Shown here: in pieces, positions 17,801 through 25,625 of the stretch
How positions within the stretch are numbered: position 1 is the first letter of the stretch
How the letters are laid out: the number at the start of each line of letters is the position of its first letter
Source: Bin87 sp965220265
GTDB taxonomy: Bacteria; Chloroflexota; Dehalococcoidia; Lucifugimonadales; UBA3495
Reading direction: 5' to 3'
Length of the DNA stretch: 64,000 nt
Assembly: GCA_965220265.1 (NCBI GenBank)
Contig: CBDCPM010000003.1
Location: 62,001 to 126,000 of the forward strand
Made by a program: the position numbers and the translations under genes
Notes under the pieces: model-generated
Told to the model about the DNA's origin: nothing
What the model saw: only the letters and a program-made list of their open reading frames with translations
Databases searched by the model: none

Positions 17801-18392
17801 TTTCCAGAGTTCTCAGACAAGCGTCAAAGGCCTCTTCATCGTAAGACTGGTGATGTGCGAACGATTCCAGTTGTCGCCACAGGAGCACTATTGCGTCCCG
17901 TCTCCGGTCACGAGTCGCGCTGTCCATCTGGTCAACCAGAGGATCGACATTCGCCACGGCACCCTGGATTTGTTCACTACGGGTCGGCTGCTGGCTCAAC
18001 CTGAAATACTCGGCGACCTCCCGTAATGTCTTGGCCAGACGGAGATCGATCTCTTCGCCTTCCCATCCGTCAGGGTAGCGCTGCAGGTCCTTGACGATGC
18101 GCGCGTTCAACTCCCTGCGTTTACCGTGGAGATTGAGTCGGCTGCCCGCGGGCAGATTGCTTTCCCCTACAGCCCTCGGCAATTTTTCCAAGAGCTCTCG
18201 CAGCGACTGTGCAGCTTGCGAGAACCGATCAGGGTTGTATGGGTTGTTCACTGCGTAGAGGGTGCCAAGGTACCACTGGCTCAATCGGTACCGGTCGCTA
18301 TCGTGCCTTTGGAGCGCCACAACGACCGCTCGTTGTGGCGCGGAAAGCTCAAGAGGCATCGCCTCCCTGGATCCGTAGAAATCTTCCGTCAC
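14829..18392 (-). CDS. Large helical-repeat protein (1187 aa), defence-island type
   Basis: An 1187-aa, almost all-helical protein. The segment around residues 245-300 (FFFNRASDPSWVGILKERG, then WPMRYLVRMAALVPDEV) is a pattern I associate with solenoid regions of large defence-island proteins; the region near 960-1010 (FLGIGYLDALAMDESWALAR) resembles their C-terminal units. No Walker A, nuclease or TIR motif was found, so if it belongs to a STAND-like system the NTPase is absent or encoded elsewhere. No membrane segments. The start at 18392 is the first Met; the N-terminus contains a plausible helical domain. Two small genes follow on the same strand. Confidence 0.6.
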   Translation of the reverse strand: MTEDFYGSREAMPLELSAPQRAVVVALQRHDSDRYRLSQWYLGTLYAVNNPYNPDRFSQAAQSLRELLEKLPRAVGESNLPAGSRLNLHGKRRELNARIVKDLQRYPDGWEGEEIDLRLAKTLREVAEYFRLSQQPTRSEQIQGAVANVDPLVDQMDSATRDRRRDAIVLLWRQLESFAHHQSYDEEAFDACLRTLERTVLDLLAPITAQDQQEIQSILDNAGRTTADVDRIFELIDRRGANYAFFFNRASDPSWVGILKERGYFAHPPSIQELDDGQVHVPSWWPMRYLVRMAALVPDEVIAIVQQLPRFNNASISDEILDIARQLPGEQSAQLLPEALRCTRAFTPILSYRLVELLVHWTDEGQTAAALELAKSIVYFAPDPERDEKAARRRENPHDWMAALQPVPRLEQWDYLQLMEQGIRQLAAAEPYQSARLLISALNRLIRQTLHQDELGRDGDEDYSQIWYQRLDGPSDAVLQPSETLVLTMTHACEQVWERDPDSAAALDEELRNRRWRIFRRLRQHLYALHPDEQTKPWIRQEILQHQDHGHRQYHYEFQQMLRSACETLGYDLLTEEELTPIFEAILDGPDREATLRSMGEHYTEELFERRRRNFHRLQLQPFRNVLFGKYRDYLQDLEQEAGISVSDEDYMPVGPMRAGMISGHSPISVEELAGLEDEDLLSYINNWDDEHVDTEDRLTEVTVDALSDAFGQLFQRAVIPTPDRLHFWLGNRHRIERPIYVRKILGAINSRVEAQDLSDLDQWLEFCEWVLSHPDRERQPSLEPSDRTRNNPYWGNCRRAVGDLLGKVISVGLENGLAMPLVAQDRLPTLLEALCTEYDWHLDEDQREFVGHEDAFVRAINNTRSRALADLLKFGRWLRNHDPQADVEAITATLEGRFSPTAQYPLTTPERAFLGIGYLDALAMDESWALARKSDFFPRHNWRDWIAPFGVFLYYHRPYRRLFEIFVDDFAFAAQNIPAHAEQDPSLSRVLDTLGQRLLVYHASGMFPLLGDGSPLESYYLATVGRWQHWAGLFENVGRILCHHKGELDEAVKSRYEAFFEWRLEVGDPSELARFDSWLEANCLSAEWRLDAYSRALDVCQFDRGSFWHRWAPISEMIPEHTGKVVECFAKLVVRFQDDAYITPEPAKRILRAGLASGEPEVHENAERALEILLASGRFDVSTLDA

Positions 18393-18844
18393 TTTTGTAT
18401 TCGTGCTCCTCGTTCGTATAGAAAAAGGTTGCCTGAGAATCGACCGAACCGCAACTCTGATTGTCGCGAGTCACACGGTCTCATAGTTCAGACCGAGCGC
18501 GGGCCATAAATGGTTCCCGCTCTTAGCAACCAAGCCGTTCCATACCCCCTGTCCAAACCGAGCTGCCGCACCATCGCCGGTAGCTGATGGCGAGTGTCGG
18601 GGGTATCTGACCAGTTGATGATCGCTGACGCGTCGAATGGATCCATGGACTCAGTTTATCAGCGACGTTGTCCGCAAGCAGGATGTTGCGGCGGGTACGT
18701 CCAACCATCCGAGAAAGGCATTCACTAACGAAAACGGTTCACCGGGGAAGATCCTGACAGGGCGAGCTTCAGTATCATGGCTCGCAAGATCAGACGTTAC
18801 CGTACCGCCAAGTACAACCTCTCCGCCGCAGAGGTCTGGGCCCA
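18393..18844. other. Intergenic region before the 1187-aa gene
   Basis: No supported gene. Short open frames on both strands lack ribosome sites and recognisable patterns. The promoter of the minus-strand 1187-aa gene should lie at 18400-18500. Confidence 0.3.
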
Positions 18845-19057
18845 TTACCAAGGACAGGGCCTCATCAATCCCCATTCGATGACATGGCCGCGGCTGTCAC
18901 GGCAAGCTGGTGTGACGTAGATGCCCACCAACCGCCGTCGTATTGCGTAGTGTATGCGGGCGGGAGCCACGCCCAACTCTACCGCCAACTGGGGCACCGA
19001 CCGTGGGCCATGGCTCAGGCAGCGCCCGATTTGACGGCACAGGTGGTCATACCCCAT
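18845..19057 (-). CDS. Small helix-turn-helix protein coupled to the integrase
   Basis: A 70-aa protein with a probable HTH (SVPQLAVELGVAPARIHYAIRR). Its ATG overlaps the integrase stop as TGATG, a common signal for re-initiation, so it is likely co-translated. It may be an excisionase-type or regulatory partner of the integrase. Family not recognised; the frame is short, so confidence is moderate. Confidence 0.45.
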   Translation of the reverse strand: MGYDHLCRQIGRCLSHGPRSVPQLAVELGVAPARIHYAIRRRLVGIYVTPACRDSRGHVIEWGLMRPCPW

Positions 19058-20076
19058 CAGGCTTTCTTCTTCCGCTTGCGGGCATAGAGCTGGGCGACGA
19101 CGCTGCGTCCGGCGAACTGAGACCCGACGTACCGGGCCACCGTTTGCGACGATTTCCAGCGGCCCACCGCCTGGAGCTGGGCCATGGTGGCGCCGGCGTC
19201 GGCCAGGTCGACGGCCATGCCCACGCGGCAGCTGTGGCCGCTGTAGCCCTCGCCCAGACCGGCAGCCAGCGCGGCGGCGGCGATGCGTTCGCTGATGGCG
19301 GCCGCCTTCAAGCCGAAAAGTCCCTTCTCGTCTTTGTCTCTCTCAAGCATCTGCCGTTGTCTGGGCCGGATCCGGTCCAGTGCCTTCATGGTGGGGGGTC
19401 CCAGGTAGAGCACCACGCCCTCGCCCTGCTGGTCGGTCTTGGACCAGGGTATGGTCAACCGGCCGGAGCCGTCCGGCTGGGGGGCGATGCGTTCCCAGCG
19501 GACTTCGGCGGCTTCGGAGCGGCGCAGCAGAGCGTCCCGCATTACCGAGATCAGGGCGATGTCCACCAGGCCGCGGCGACGGGCATTGGAGGGACGCTCC
19601 ATCCCGCGGTCGGTCTTTCGGGGGATGCAGGCGGTGTCCCGGATCTTCTCCAGGTCCTCGGCGGTGAGGGGTTTGGCGCGTTTCTCCCGCTGTCCCGCTT
19701 CCTTGGCGCGGTTGACGAACCCCTTGATGACCATGGCCACCCTGTCGTTGCAGGGGCTGTCCTTTCCCGCCGATCTGTGTTTGGCGGCGATGCTGGAAGC
19801 GTAGCCTCTCAGGGTGTTGGATTTCTTGCGGCCGTAGCCCTGTGTGAAGATGAATACGGCTACGGTTTCCGGGTCAGCCGGCAGGGATTGGAATCCCCTT
19901 GCCTCGCACCACTTCACGAAGGTCTCCCATTGCTGGTTCTGCTGATAGCGCGTGGTTTCAGCCCGACTTTCCTCGGCGACCTGGTTGACGAGTTTCTGCA
20001 TCAGCTGACGCATGTTGGCCAAGTTGTCGGAGGGCGGCGGAGCCTCGGGCCCAGTAGTTAGTACGGGTGTAGTCAT
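19057..20076 (-). CDS. Tyrosine recombinase/integrase A
   Basis: A 339-aa site-specific recombinase. The N-terminal core-binding domain (about 20-125) contains the SAM-like TTRYQQNQQWETFVKWC segment. The catalytic set is Arg185/186 (LLRRSEAAEVRW), Lys213, HSCR (His281, Arg284), Trp307 in GRWKSS and the nucleophile Tyr316 in VARYV. GAAGGA lies before ATG 20076. It is related to integrase B at 32947 (both have G-R-W-K after an H-x-x-R-V-G-M-A block). A small HTH gene is coupled to its end. It probably mobilises all or part of the surrounding island. Confidence 0.9.
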   Translation of the reverse strand: MTTPVLTTGPEAPPPSDNLANMRQLMQKLVNQVAEESRAETTRYQQNQQWETFVKWCEARGFQSLPADPETVAVFIFTQGYGRKKSNTLRGYASSIAAKHRSAGKDSPCNDRVAMVIKGFVNRAKEAGQREKRAKPLTAEDLEKIRDTACIPRKTDRGMERPSNARRRGLVDIALISVMRDALLRRSEAAEVRWERIAPQPDGSGRLTIPWSKTDQQGEGVVLYLGPPTMKALDRIRPRQRQMLERDKDEKGLFGLKAAAISERIAAAALAAGLGEGYSGHSCRVGMAVDLADAGATMAQLQAVGRWKSSQTVARYVGSQFAGRSVVAQLYARKRKKKA

Positions 20077-20124
20077 TTTGTTTTCCTTCGGGATTAGCCA
20101 CTAAAACTTACAATGTGGTGTTTG

Positions 20125-20153
20125 ACCATACATAATTTTTATAATAAAATCAA
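20125..20153 (-). promoter_or_regulatory. Promoter of integrase A
   Basis: On the minus strand TTGATT (20148-20153) and TATGGT (20125-20130) are separated by 17 bases, about 50 bases before the integrase ATG. The surrounding 20100-20210 is strikingly AT-rich in a GC-rich setting, which also suits an attachment region. Confidence 0.5.
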
Positions 20154-20233
20154 GAATAGTATAAAATCTCTCGGTATTAGCAATTAAAAACGGAGTATTT
20201 TAATGTTTCCTGGTGCACCGCTGCCGCTGGACC

Positions 20234-20327
20234 CCTTTGTCCCAGGCTCGCCTTTGTCCCAGGCCGCCGCACGAATAAGCTCGTCCGTGCCCCCTTTTCA
20301 GGGGAGCCTGGGACAACGTATTGTCCC
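20234..20327. repeat. TTGTCCCAGGC repeats between the integrase and MTase-like genes
   Basis: CCTTTGTCCCAGGC occurs at 20234-20247 and again at 20251-20264 (17-bp offset); its inverse GCCTGGGACAA ends at 20316 and pairs with TTGTCCC at 20321-20327 as a 7-4-7 hairpin. These could be integrase arm or core sites, or operators for the HTH-containing protein that follows. Confidence 0.5.
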
Positions 20328-20348
20328 GGCGTGGGGTATGATGGGATA

Positions 20349-21314
20349 ATGCGGCCAGATCGAAAGCTCACTGACGACCAGGTGCGCTACGTCCGCACCT
20401 CGCTGAAATCCTCGGTCCAACTGGCCGCTGAGCTGGCAGTGGACCGGAAGGCGATCGACCGGGTCAGGCACCGGGAAACCTACAAGGATATCCCCGATGC
20501 GCCGCCCACCGCCGATCCTCCCGCCGCCCTGCGTCGCAACGACTACGTGTTGGGCGACGGCAAGGAGCTGATGGGCCAGTTGCCTGATGGATATGCGGAG
20601 ACCGTGGTTGCCATGCCGCCCTTGTTCCGGCCGCCGCACGCGAACCAGTCCCAGGTACGGAAGGCCAGGTCAAGCTATGTCGATCGCCAGAAGTCAATCA
20701 TCCGGGAGGGTCTGCGCGTCGCCGGGCCCAACGGGGTGCTGCTATACGTGCATCGTTACGACCTGACGACCGACCTGTTGGACGTTGGTCCCGGCGGCAT
20801 TGCGGAGTTCTCCCCGGAGCAGGTCATCGTCTGGGATACCTTGACCAAAGAGGACCCACCCTCTGCTACCATGCGCCGGGTCCCAGGGCAGCATCGCGCC
20901 ATCTATGTTTTCGCCGGCGACCGCTGGCGCATCCCGCTGGAAATCAGGGACGAAGTCGCAAGCCGGGGAGACATATGGTGCTTCAAAGCACAACTCCGGG
21001 ACGGTGTCTTGCGGGAATTCCCCGAGGAACTGGCCGATCGTCTCATCGCCATGGGCCGCGGGCGGGTGCTGGATCCCTTCGCCGAGTTGGGCGCCATTGG
21101 ACTGGCGGCGGCCAGGAAGAACCGGGAGTGGACTCTCTTCGGCAAGAGCGCCGTGGACCAGCGCACGTTTCGACAAAGCCTGCAGGCCTTTTACCGCGAA
21201 CGTGCTTTCCCAACAAAGACGGCGGTGCAATCCATGGGTCCGCGTCGGCAGAGCCGGTCCACCGGCCAAGGGCGATCGCGACCGGCTCCGCCGGATACGA
21301 AGCCGCTCTTCTGA
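20349..21314 (+). CDS. HTH plus N6/N4-methyltransferase-like protein with eroded motifs
   Basis: A 321-aa protein. The first ~50 residues resemble a DNA-binding HTH (LTDDQVRYVRTSLKSSVQLA, then LAVDRKAIDRV). The rest has the permuted beta-class DNA methyltransferase layout: NDYVLGDGKELMGQLPDG, then AMPPLF where SPPY or DPPY is expected, and DPFAELGAIGLAAARKN where DPF-x-G-x-GT is expected. Both motifs are altered, so catalytic activity is doubtful. ATG 20349 is preferred to the GTG 18 bases upstream. The upstream repeats may be its operators. It could be a regulator derived from a methyltransferase. Confidence 0.6.
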   Translation: MRPDRKLTDDQVRYVRTSLKSSVQLAAELAVDRKAIDRVRHRETYKDIPDAPPTADPPAALRRNDYVLGDGKELMGQLPDGYAETVVAMPPLFRPPHANQSQVRKARSSYVDRQKSIIREGLRVAGPNGVLLYVHRYDLTTDLLDVGPGGIAEFSPEQVIVWDTLTKEDPPSATMRRVPGQHRAIYVFAGDRWRIPLEIRDEVASRGDIWCFKAQLRDGVLREFPEELADRLIAMGRGRVLDPFAELGAIGLAAARKNREWTLFGKSAVDQRTFRQSLQAFYRERAFPTKTAVQSMGPRRQSRSTGQGRSRPAPPDTKPLF

Positions 21315-21471
21315 GTCCTCTGGGCTGCGCTCTGGATAAGCTTCCTGCAACCGCCCCGAAACTGTTTGCAGGGCGTGCCCGCTCCCTCGATTTTATGAGT
21401 ACTAACTAACTAACTATATTAGAATCCGATGCGCGTCCGTCGCATGGCACGGATTGGTGCCGGAGGTTGGC

Positions 21472-21876
21472 ATGGTGATTGACCGGGAGCAGAGGTATCG
21501 GGACATGGTGATGCGGGGTAAATACCGGAGACTGTATGCGCACCTCTGTGGCCTGCGCTCCCATGAGTGGAGCGCTTCCTTCGCCGAAGTGGAGGCGGTC
21601 CTGGGTTTCCAACTCCCCCTGTCGGCCCGTATGCACCGGCCCTGGTGGGCCAATCAAAGTCGGGGCAACGGGCACGGCCATGCCCTGGCCTGGACCATGG
21701 CCGGATGGGAGACCGCCGCCGTTGACATGGAGGCTGAGACACTGTTGTTCCGGCGCAAGCACTCCGCACCCGAGCGCGGGGGCACCCTCGATGAACTCTG
21801 GCCCGTTCACTCCGCCGGGGCATGGCCGGCAGACCTGAGCCTTCGCCGGGATAACATCTACGACGAGAGGATTTAG
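21472..21876 (+). CDS. DUF7662-like small protein
   Basis: A 134-aa protein with the pattern KYRRLYAHLCGL...W.ASFAEVEAVLGF.LP.SAR.HRPWWAN, followed by HALAWTMAGWETAAVDMEAETLLF, which I know as DUF7662 in many environmental bacteria. GGAGG lies 5 bases before ATG 21472. Only 8 bases separate it from the PIN-domain gene, so they are probably co-transcribed and it may serve as partner of the PIN protein. The biochemical function of the family is unknown. Confidence 0.7.
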   Translation: MVIDREQRYRDMVMRGKYRRLYAHLCGLRSHEWSASFAEVEAVLGFQLPLSARMHRPWWANQSRGNGHGHALAWTMAGWETAAVDMEAETLLFRRKHSAPERGGTLDELWPVHSAGAWPADLSLRRDNIYDERI

Positions 21877-21884
21877 GGCGGCCG

Positions 21885-22307
21885 ATGTTCATCGATACCA
21901 ACATCCTGGTGAACGCCCGCATCCGCGAGGCGCCGCACCACGAGGTCGCCAGGGCCGGTTTGGAAAGTGCCCTTCGCGGTCCCGAGCCTCTGCGCATCAG
22001 CCGCCAGGTCATGCGCGAGTATCTGGCGGTCGTGACCCGTCCTCAGCCCTGGCCGGTGCCCATAACCCGCGGGGAGGCGCTCGACGACATCGGCCGCCTG
22101 AACCGGGTTTTCGAGGTGCTTGAGGATGGCCCACGGGTGACCGAGGCGCTGGTGACCCTGTGTCGGGATGTTGAGGTGGGAGGACGGCAGGTTCACGACG
22201 CCAACATCGTGGCCACCATGCTGGCCCACGGCGAGCGCCGGCTGCTCACTTTCAACGGCGCGGACTTCCGGCGCTACGAACAGCGAATTGAACTGGTAAC
22301 CGCCTGA
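21885..22307 (+). CDS. PIN-domain ribonuclease (VapC-like)
   Basis: A 140-aa PIN domain: MFIDTNILV at the N-terminus, QVMREYLAVV, and VHDANIVATML give the acidic metal-binding residues, with a final FNGADFRRYE block. Such proteins are usually toxins that cleave tRNA or rRNA. The usual small antitoxin immediately upstream is not present; instead the DUF7662 gene ends 8 bases before it. Either that gene is an unusual partner, or the PIN protein stands alone. Confidence 0.85.
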   Translation: MFIDTNILVNARIREAPHHEVARAGLESALRGPEPLRISRQVMREYLAVVTRPQPWPVPITRGEALDDIGRLNRVFEVLEDGPRVTEALVTLCRDVEVGGRQVHDANIVATMLAHGERRLLTFNGADFRRYEQRIELVTA

Positions 22308-22477
22308 CTTCCGGCCAGCTCCATGTCCGGTTCCACCGACCCGGCAGCCGGCCCCCTGCCGATTTCAGACATGGGTTCCCCACGCTCGTATCGAGCGGCT
22401 GCAGCCGGCGCTTCCGGCAACCCGGCGTACTCTGCCGCCTTCTCATAATCACATCCGATGACCACGGAGGTCATGCC

Positions 22478-22951
22478 ATGAAATGGAAAGAACTCATCGC
22501 CCTGGCGCGGGAGATGGCGGCAACTCCGCTGTCTGACTGTCTCCACCAAACTAAGCTTCGTCTCGCGGTCGGCACTGTCTATTACGCCGTGTACCACGCC
22601 CTGGCCCGCAGCAACGCGGACCTGCTGGTGGAGCCGTCAGAAACGGAGGGCAGCGCGTCGGAGTGGAGCCGAGTCTACGCGGCCCTGGGCGGCGACTCGG
22701 CACATGAACTGATGCAGGCCGACTTTGCCAAGCACCCCGAGGCGGTCAGGCTTTTCGCCGATACCTTTCTCGCCGTGCACCACCAGCGGCTGCTGGCCGA
22801 GGAGGACCCGGTGGTCACTTTCTCCGCCGCCGAGGCCGAGGATTGGATCCAGCGATCGGAGATAGCCATTGCCGAGTTCCTTTCCGTTGAGCCCGAACAA
22901 CGCCGAGCCTTTGCCCTGGAGTTGCTGCCGGTCCAGCACTCGGAGAAATAG
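22478..22951 (+). CDS. Possible HEPN-domain protein
   Basis: A 157-aa helical protein whose second helix (LRLAVGTVYYAVYHALARSN) resembles the first helices of HEPN proteins. The classical R-x4-6-H motif is not obvious, so it may be a non-catalytic HEPN. GGAGG lies 7 bases before ATG 22478. It converges on the helicase gene at 22972. No nucleotidyltransferase partner adjoins it. The 170 bases between it and the PIN gene hold nothing recognised. Confidence 0.5.
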   Translation: MKWKELIALAREMAATPLSDCLHQTKLRLAVGTVYYAVYHALARSNADLLVEPSETEGSASEWSRVYAALGGDSAHELMQADFAKHPEAVRLFADTFLAVHHQRLLAEEDPVVTFSAAEAEDWIQRSEIAIAEFLSVEPEQRRAFALELLPVQHSEK

Positions 22952-22971
22952 CCGTCGTCGGCAGGCTGTGG

Positions 22972-25611
22972 TCATGCGGTGAGGTCGACCGGCGCCCAGC
23001 CGTCGCCACGGTAGCGCCAGGCATGGCGAGGTCCCTGGCCGAGGATGACCACATCCCTGCAACCGGAGCCCAGTATCCGCTGGGCCACGTCCATGGGAAA
23101 CTCGCTCACCGGCTTGACCTCCGCGTAGGCCTCCACGCCGTTCAATACCAGCCGGAAATCGGGCGTCCAGCCGTCGCGGCGAACCGGCTCGTACTCCCAG
23201 ACGATCCCGCGGTTATCGAAGTACGCCGCCCAGCGGGCCTCCAGCTGGCTGCGGAAGGTGACGCCGCCGTACTCGGTGATGACGGGGGTCTGCTCGGGAC
23301 TCAGAGTGTTTGGCGCCACGGCAACCGCCCACCGGTGCAGCGCGGTTGCGGTTTCCTCCCGCAGCAGCCGATCCCGCTCCGAACGCTGGCCCGGCTGTCG
23401 GGCGATCTCCAGGAGCGCCTGGGTGTATTGGCCCAGGTTGTCGGCGATGGCCTTTGATAATCCCAGGCCGCCGCCCACCTTGTCCCAGATGACGATGGCG
23501 CGGTGTACCTCGCTGCTGTGCCCGTCGCGAACCACCTGGACGTTCTGGTGCGTGGTGCGGATGTCGGCGGGATGGATCGATTCCCGGCTGCACATCACCG
23601 TCCGGAGGACCCGGGCCACGTCCCGGCGTGTGTTGGCGTCGTCGAACCAGTCCTCCCAGATGATGATCACCGTCGCCGTGGTGCGCAGGTTGGAAACCAC
23701 TTCAGGGATGCCCTCGGTGCTGTAATTGACATCCCGCCATTCGGCGTCGCCGGGTTCCCGTATGGAGCAGCCGATGATGCGCTCCCAGGCCACGGCCTGG
23801 GCGTGGGTGCAGTACTCCAGGTGTCCCAGCGCAGACACACGGGGCTGCTGCAGGGTGACGGTGGCCCCGCTGCGGGTGATGGGCCGGGTCTCCCGCGGCG
23901 GAGCGTGACGCGCCGTGATCACCGTTTCGCCGCCCGACTCCCGCCAGGCCAGGATGGAATAGGACTGCTTGGCGTGGAAGTAAGTGGCCAGCGGGTAGGC
24001 GTCCCGCGCCGCCTCCCGGCGGGTCACCTCGCTGGTCAGCAGCTCCATCTCACCACCGGGCATCAGCTGCACGATGCGGGCCCGACCATCGGCAGCGTCG
24101 CGGATGTCGTTGCGGTGGGGCTGCTGGGGGTCCCCGGTCTGGAACTCCGGCGCGTAGTGGTCGCCCCGGGCGATCTCCCGGAGCGTCTGGGGCAGCTGCT
24201 CCGGCCAGGCGTCGGTGGGCGACGGGATGGCGCGCTCCATGCCGTTGAGGTCCGTTTCCTTGGCCAGGCAGCGGCCGTGGGTGTTCTTGATGTTGGGATT
24301 GGACGGATAGAGCCGGGCCGGCTCCACGGGCTGCTCCCAGTACGCCGCCAGGCTGTCCTCGTGGAACTGGAAGGCATGGCGCGGCGCCACGATGATGAAC
24401 CGCCCCGGGCCGGTGCGTCCCACCCGTCCGGCCCGCTGCCTGAGGCGTCCCACCGAGTGGGGCAACCCCAGGTTGAAGCCCACCTGCAGGTCGGGGATGT
24501 CGATGCCCAGCTCCATGGCGCTGGTGCTGGCCAGTCCACGAATGTCTCCGGCCCGCAGGGCCTCCTCGATGCGCTCCCTACGCATCAGGCCCGACCGGTA
24601 AGCCATGGCGTCTCTGGACTCCACGATGATGGCATCCTCGGTGATGCTGCGGGCCGCCTCGATGCCCGCCGCGGCGCGTTCCGCCAGCTGCCGGTCGTCG
24701 ATGAAGGCGATGTACGACCGGTCGGGATCCTCGCTGATCACCTCCCGCACCGCGGCCTGCAGGTCCCGCCAGCCCTCGTCATGGGGCTCCCGGCCGACGA
24801 CGTGCTGCACGGTCAGATCGGCCCGGGGACTGCCGTTGTAGCGGTCGTCCACCACCTGGAACGGCAGGCCGGTGAGGGTCTCGAGGTGCTGGGCCGGGTT
24901 GTGGATGGTGGCGCTGGCCGCGATCATTCGCAGCGGCTCGAACTGCGACATCAACTCCCTGCGCTTCTGCTGCAGCCGGTGCAGCAGGTAGAGGCAGTGG
25001 GTTCCCAAAGCGCCGTCATAGGTGTGAGCCTCGTCCAGGATCAGGAACGCCAGGTTGGACAGGAAGCGGCGCACGTTGTACTGGGTGTTCTGCACTTCTC
25101 TCAGGTCGTGGCGCAGGGGCCGTTTGCCGTAGAGGGGCTCCGAGTAGGCCATCAGCCACTGCTGGATCACGTCGGGGGTCATCAGGGCCAACCGGGTGCG
25201 CTGCAGGATCTGCCGCCGCTCGGTGAGGTCGCGGACGTCGCCGTCGATCCGGTTGATGCTCTCGGGGTCCAGTCCGGTGGCCTCCGCCAGGTTCCGCCAG
25301 CGGACGACCTGGTCCCGGGCCAGCGCCTTGATGGGATAGATGGCAATGGCCGTGGCGTTGGGATGGGTAGCCAGGTGGTGCAGGGTGGGCGCCTGGAAGA
25401 CCAGGGACTTGCCGCTGGCGGTACCAGTGCTGATCACCAGGTTGTGACCCTGGCCGAACAGCTCCAGCCCCATGGCTTGGTGCAGGTAGAGCTGACCGCC
25501 GCCCGTCTGGGTTTTCACCTCAGGCCAGACGGGACTGGCGCTCAGCCAGGCGGGCGCGTCGCCGTGGCGGGCCCCTTGGCCGGGGATGGTAATCTCGCTG
25601 TGAATGTCCAT
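22972..25611 (-). CDS. DEAH-box helicase with C-terminal PD-(D/E)XK domain
   Basis: About 879 aa from ATG 25611. SF2 motifs: GTASGKS (63-69), YPIKALARDQ, DEAH in FLILDEAHTYDG, SATIHNP, STSAMELGIDIPD and QRAGRVGRTG. The segment after the helicase core resembles the DUF1998-type region of DrmA/YprA-like helicases (DKVGGGLGLSKAI). The C-terminus ends in a nuclease-like block: FRSQLEARWAAYF, WEYEPV, TPDFRL, YAEVKP, with Glu, Asp and Glu-x-Lys residues. This helicase-nuclease form suits DNA-targeting defence. The upstream small zinc-finger gene ends 14 bases before its ATG. Confidence 0.8.
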   Translation of the reverse strand: MDIHSEITIPGQGARHGDAPAWLSASPVWPEVKTQTGGGQLYLHQAMGLELFGQGHNLVISTGTASGKSLVFQAPTLHHLATHPNATAIAIYPIKALARDQVVRWRNLAEATGLDPESINRIDGDVRDLTERRQILQRTRLALMTPDVIQQWLMAYSEPLYGKRPLRHDLREVQNTQYNVRRFLSNLAFLILDEAHTYDGALGTHCLYLLHRLQQKRRELMSQFEPLRMIAASATIHNPAQHLETLTGLPFQVVDDRYNGSPRADLTVQHVVGREPHDEGWRDLQAAVREVISEDPDRSYIAFIDDRQLAERAAAGIEAARSITEDAIIVESRDAMAYRSGLMRRERIEEALRAGDIRGLASTSAMELGIDIPDLQVGFNLGLPHSVGRLRQRAGRVGRTGPGRFIIVAPRHAFQFHEDSLAAYWEQPVEPARLYPSNPNIKNTHGRCLAKETDLNGMERAIPSPTDAWPEQLPQTLREIARGDHYAPEFQTGDPQQPHRNDIRDAADGRARIVQLMPGGEMELLTSEVTRREAARDAYPLATYFHAKQSYSILAWRESGGETVITARHAPPRETRPITRSGATVTLQQPRVSALGHLEYCTHAQAVAWERIIGCSIREPGDAEWRDVNYSTEGIPEVVSNLRTTATVIIIWEDWFDDANTRRDVARVLRTVMCSRESIHPADIRTTHQNVQVVRDGHSSEVHRAIVIWDKVGGGLGLSKAIADNLGQYTQALLEIARQPGQRSERDRLLREETATALHRWAVAVAPNTLSPEQTPVITEYGGVTFRSQLEARWAAYFDNRGIVWEYEPVRRDGWTPDFRLVLNGVEAYAEVKPVSEFPMDVAQRILGSGCRDVVILGQGPRHAWRYRGDGWAPVDLTA

Positions 25612-25625
25612 GTGACCCGGTCGGG

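Noticed and set aside
18777..18920. 47-codon plus-strand frame starting MARKIRRYRTAKYN
   Set aside because: Basic and protein-like, but it overlaps the coupled HTH gene on the other strand and lacks a clear ribosome site.
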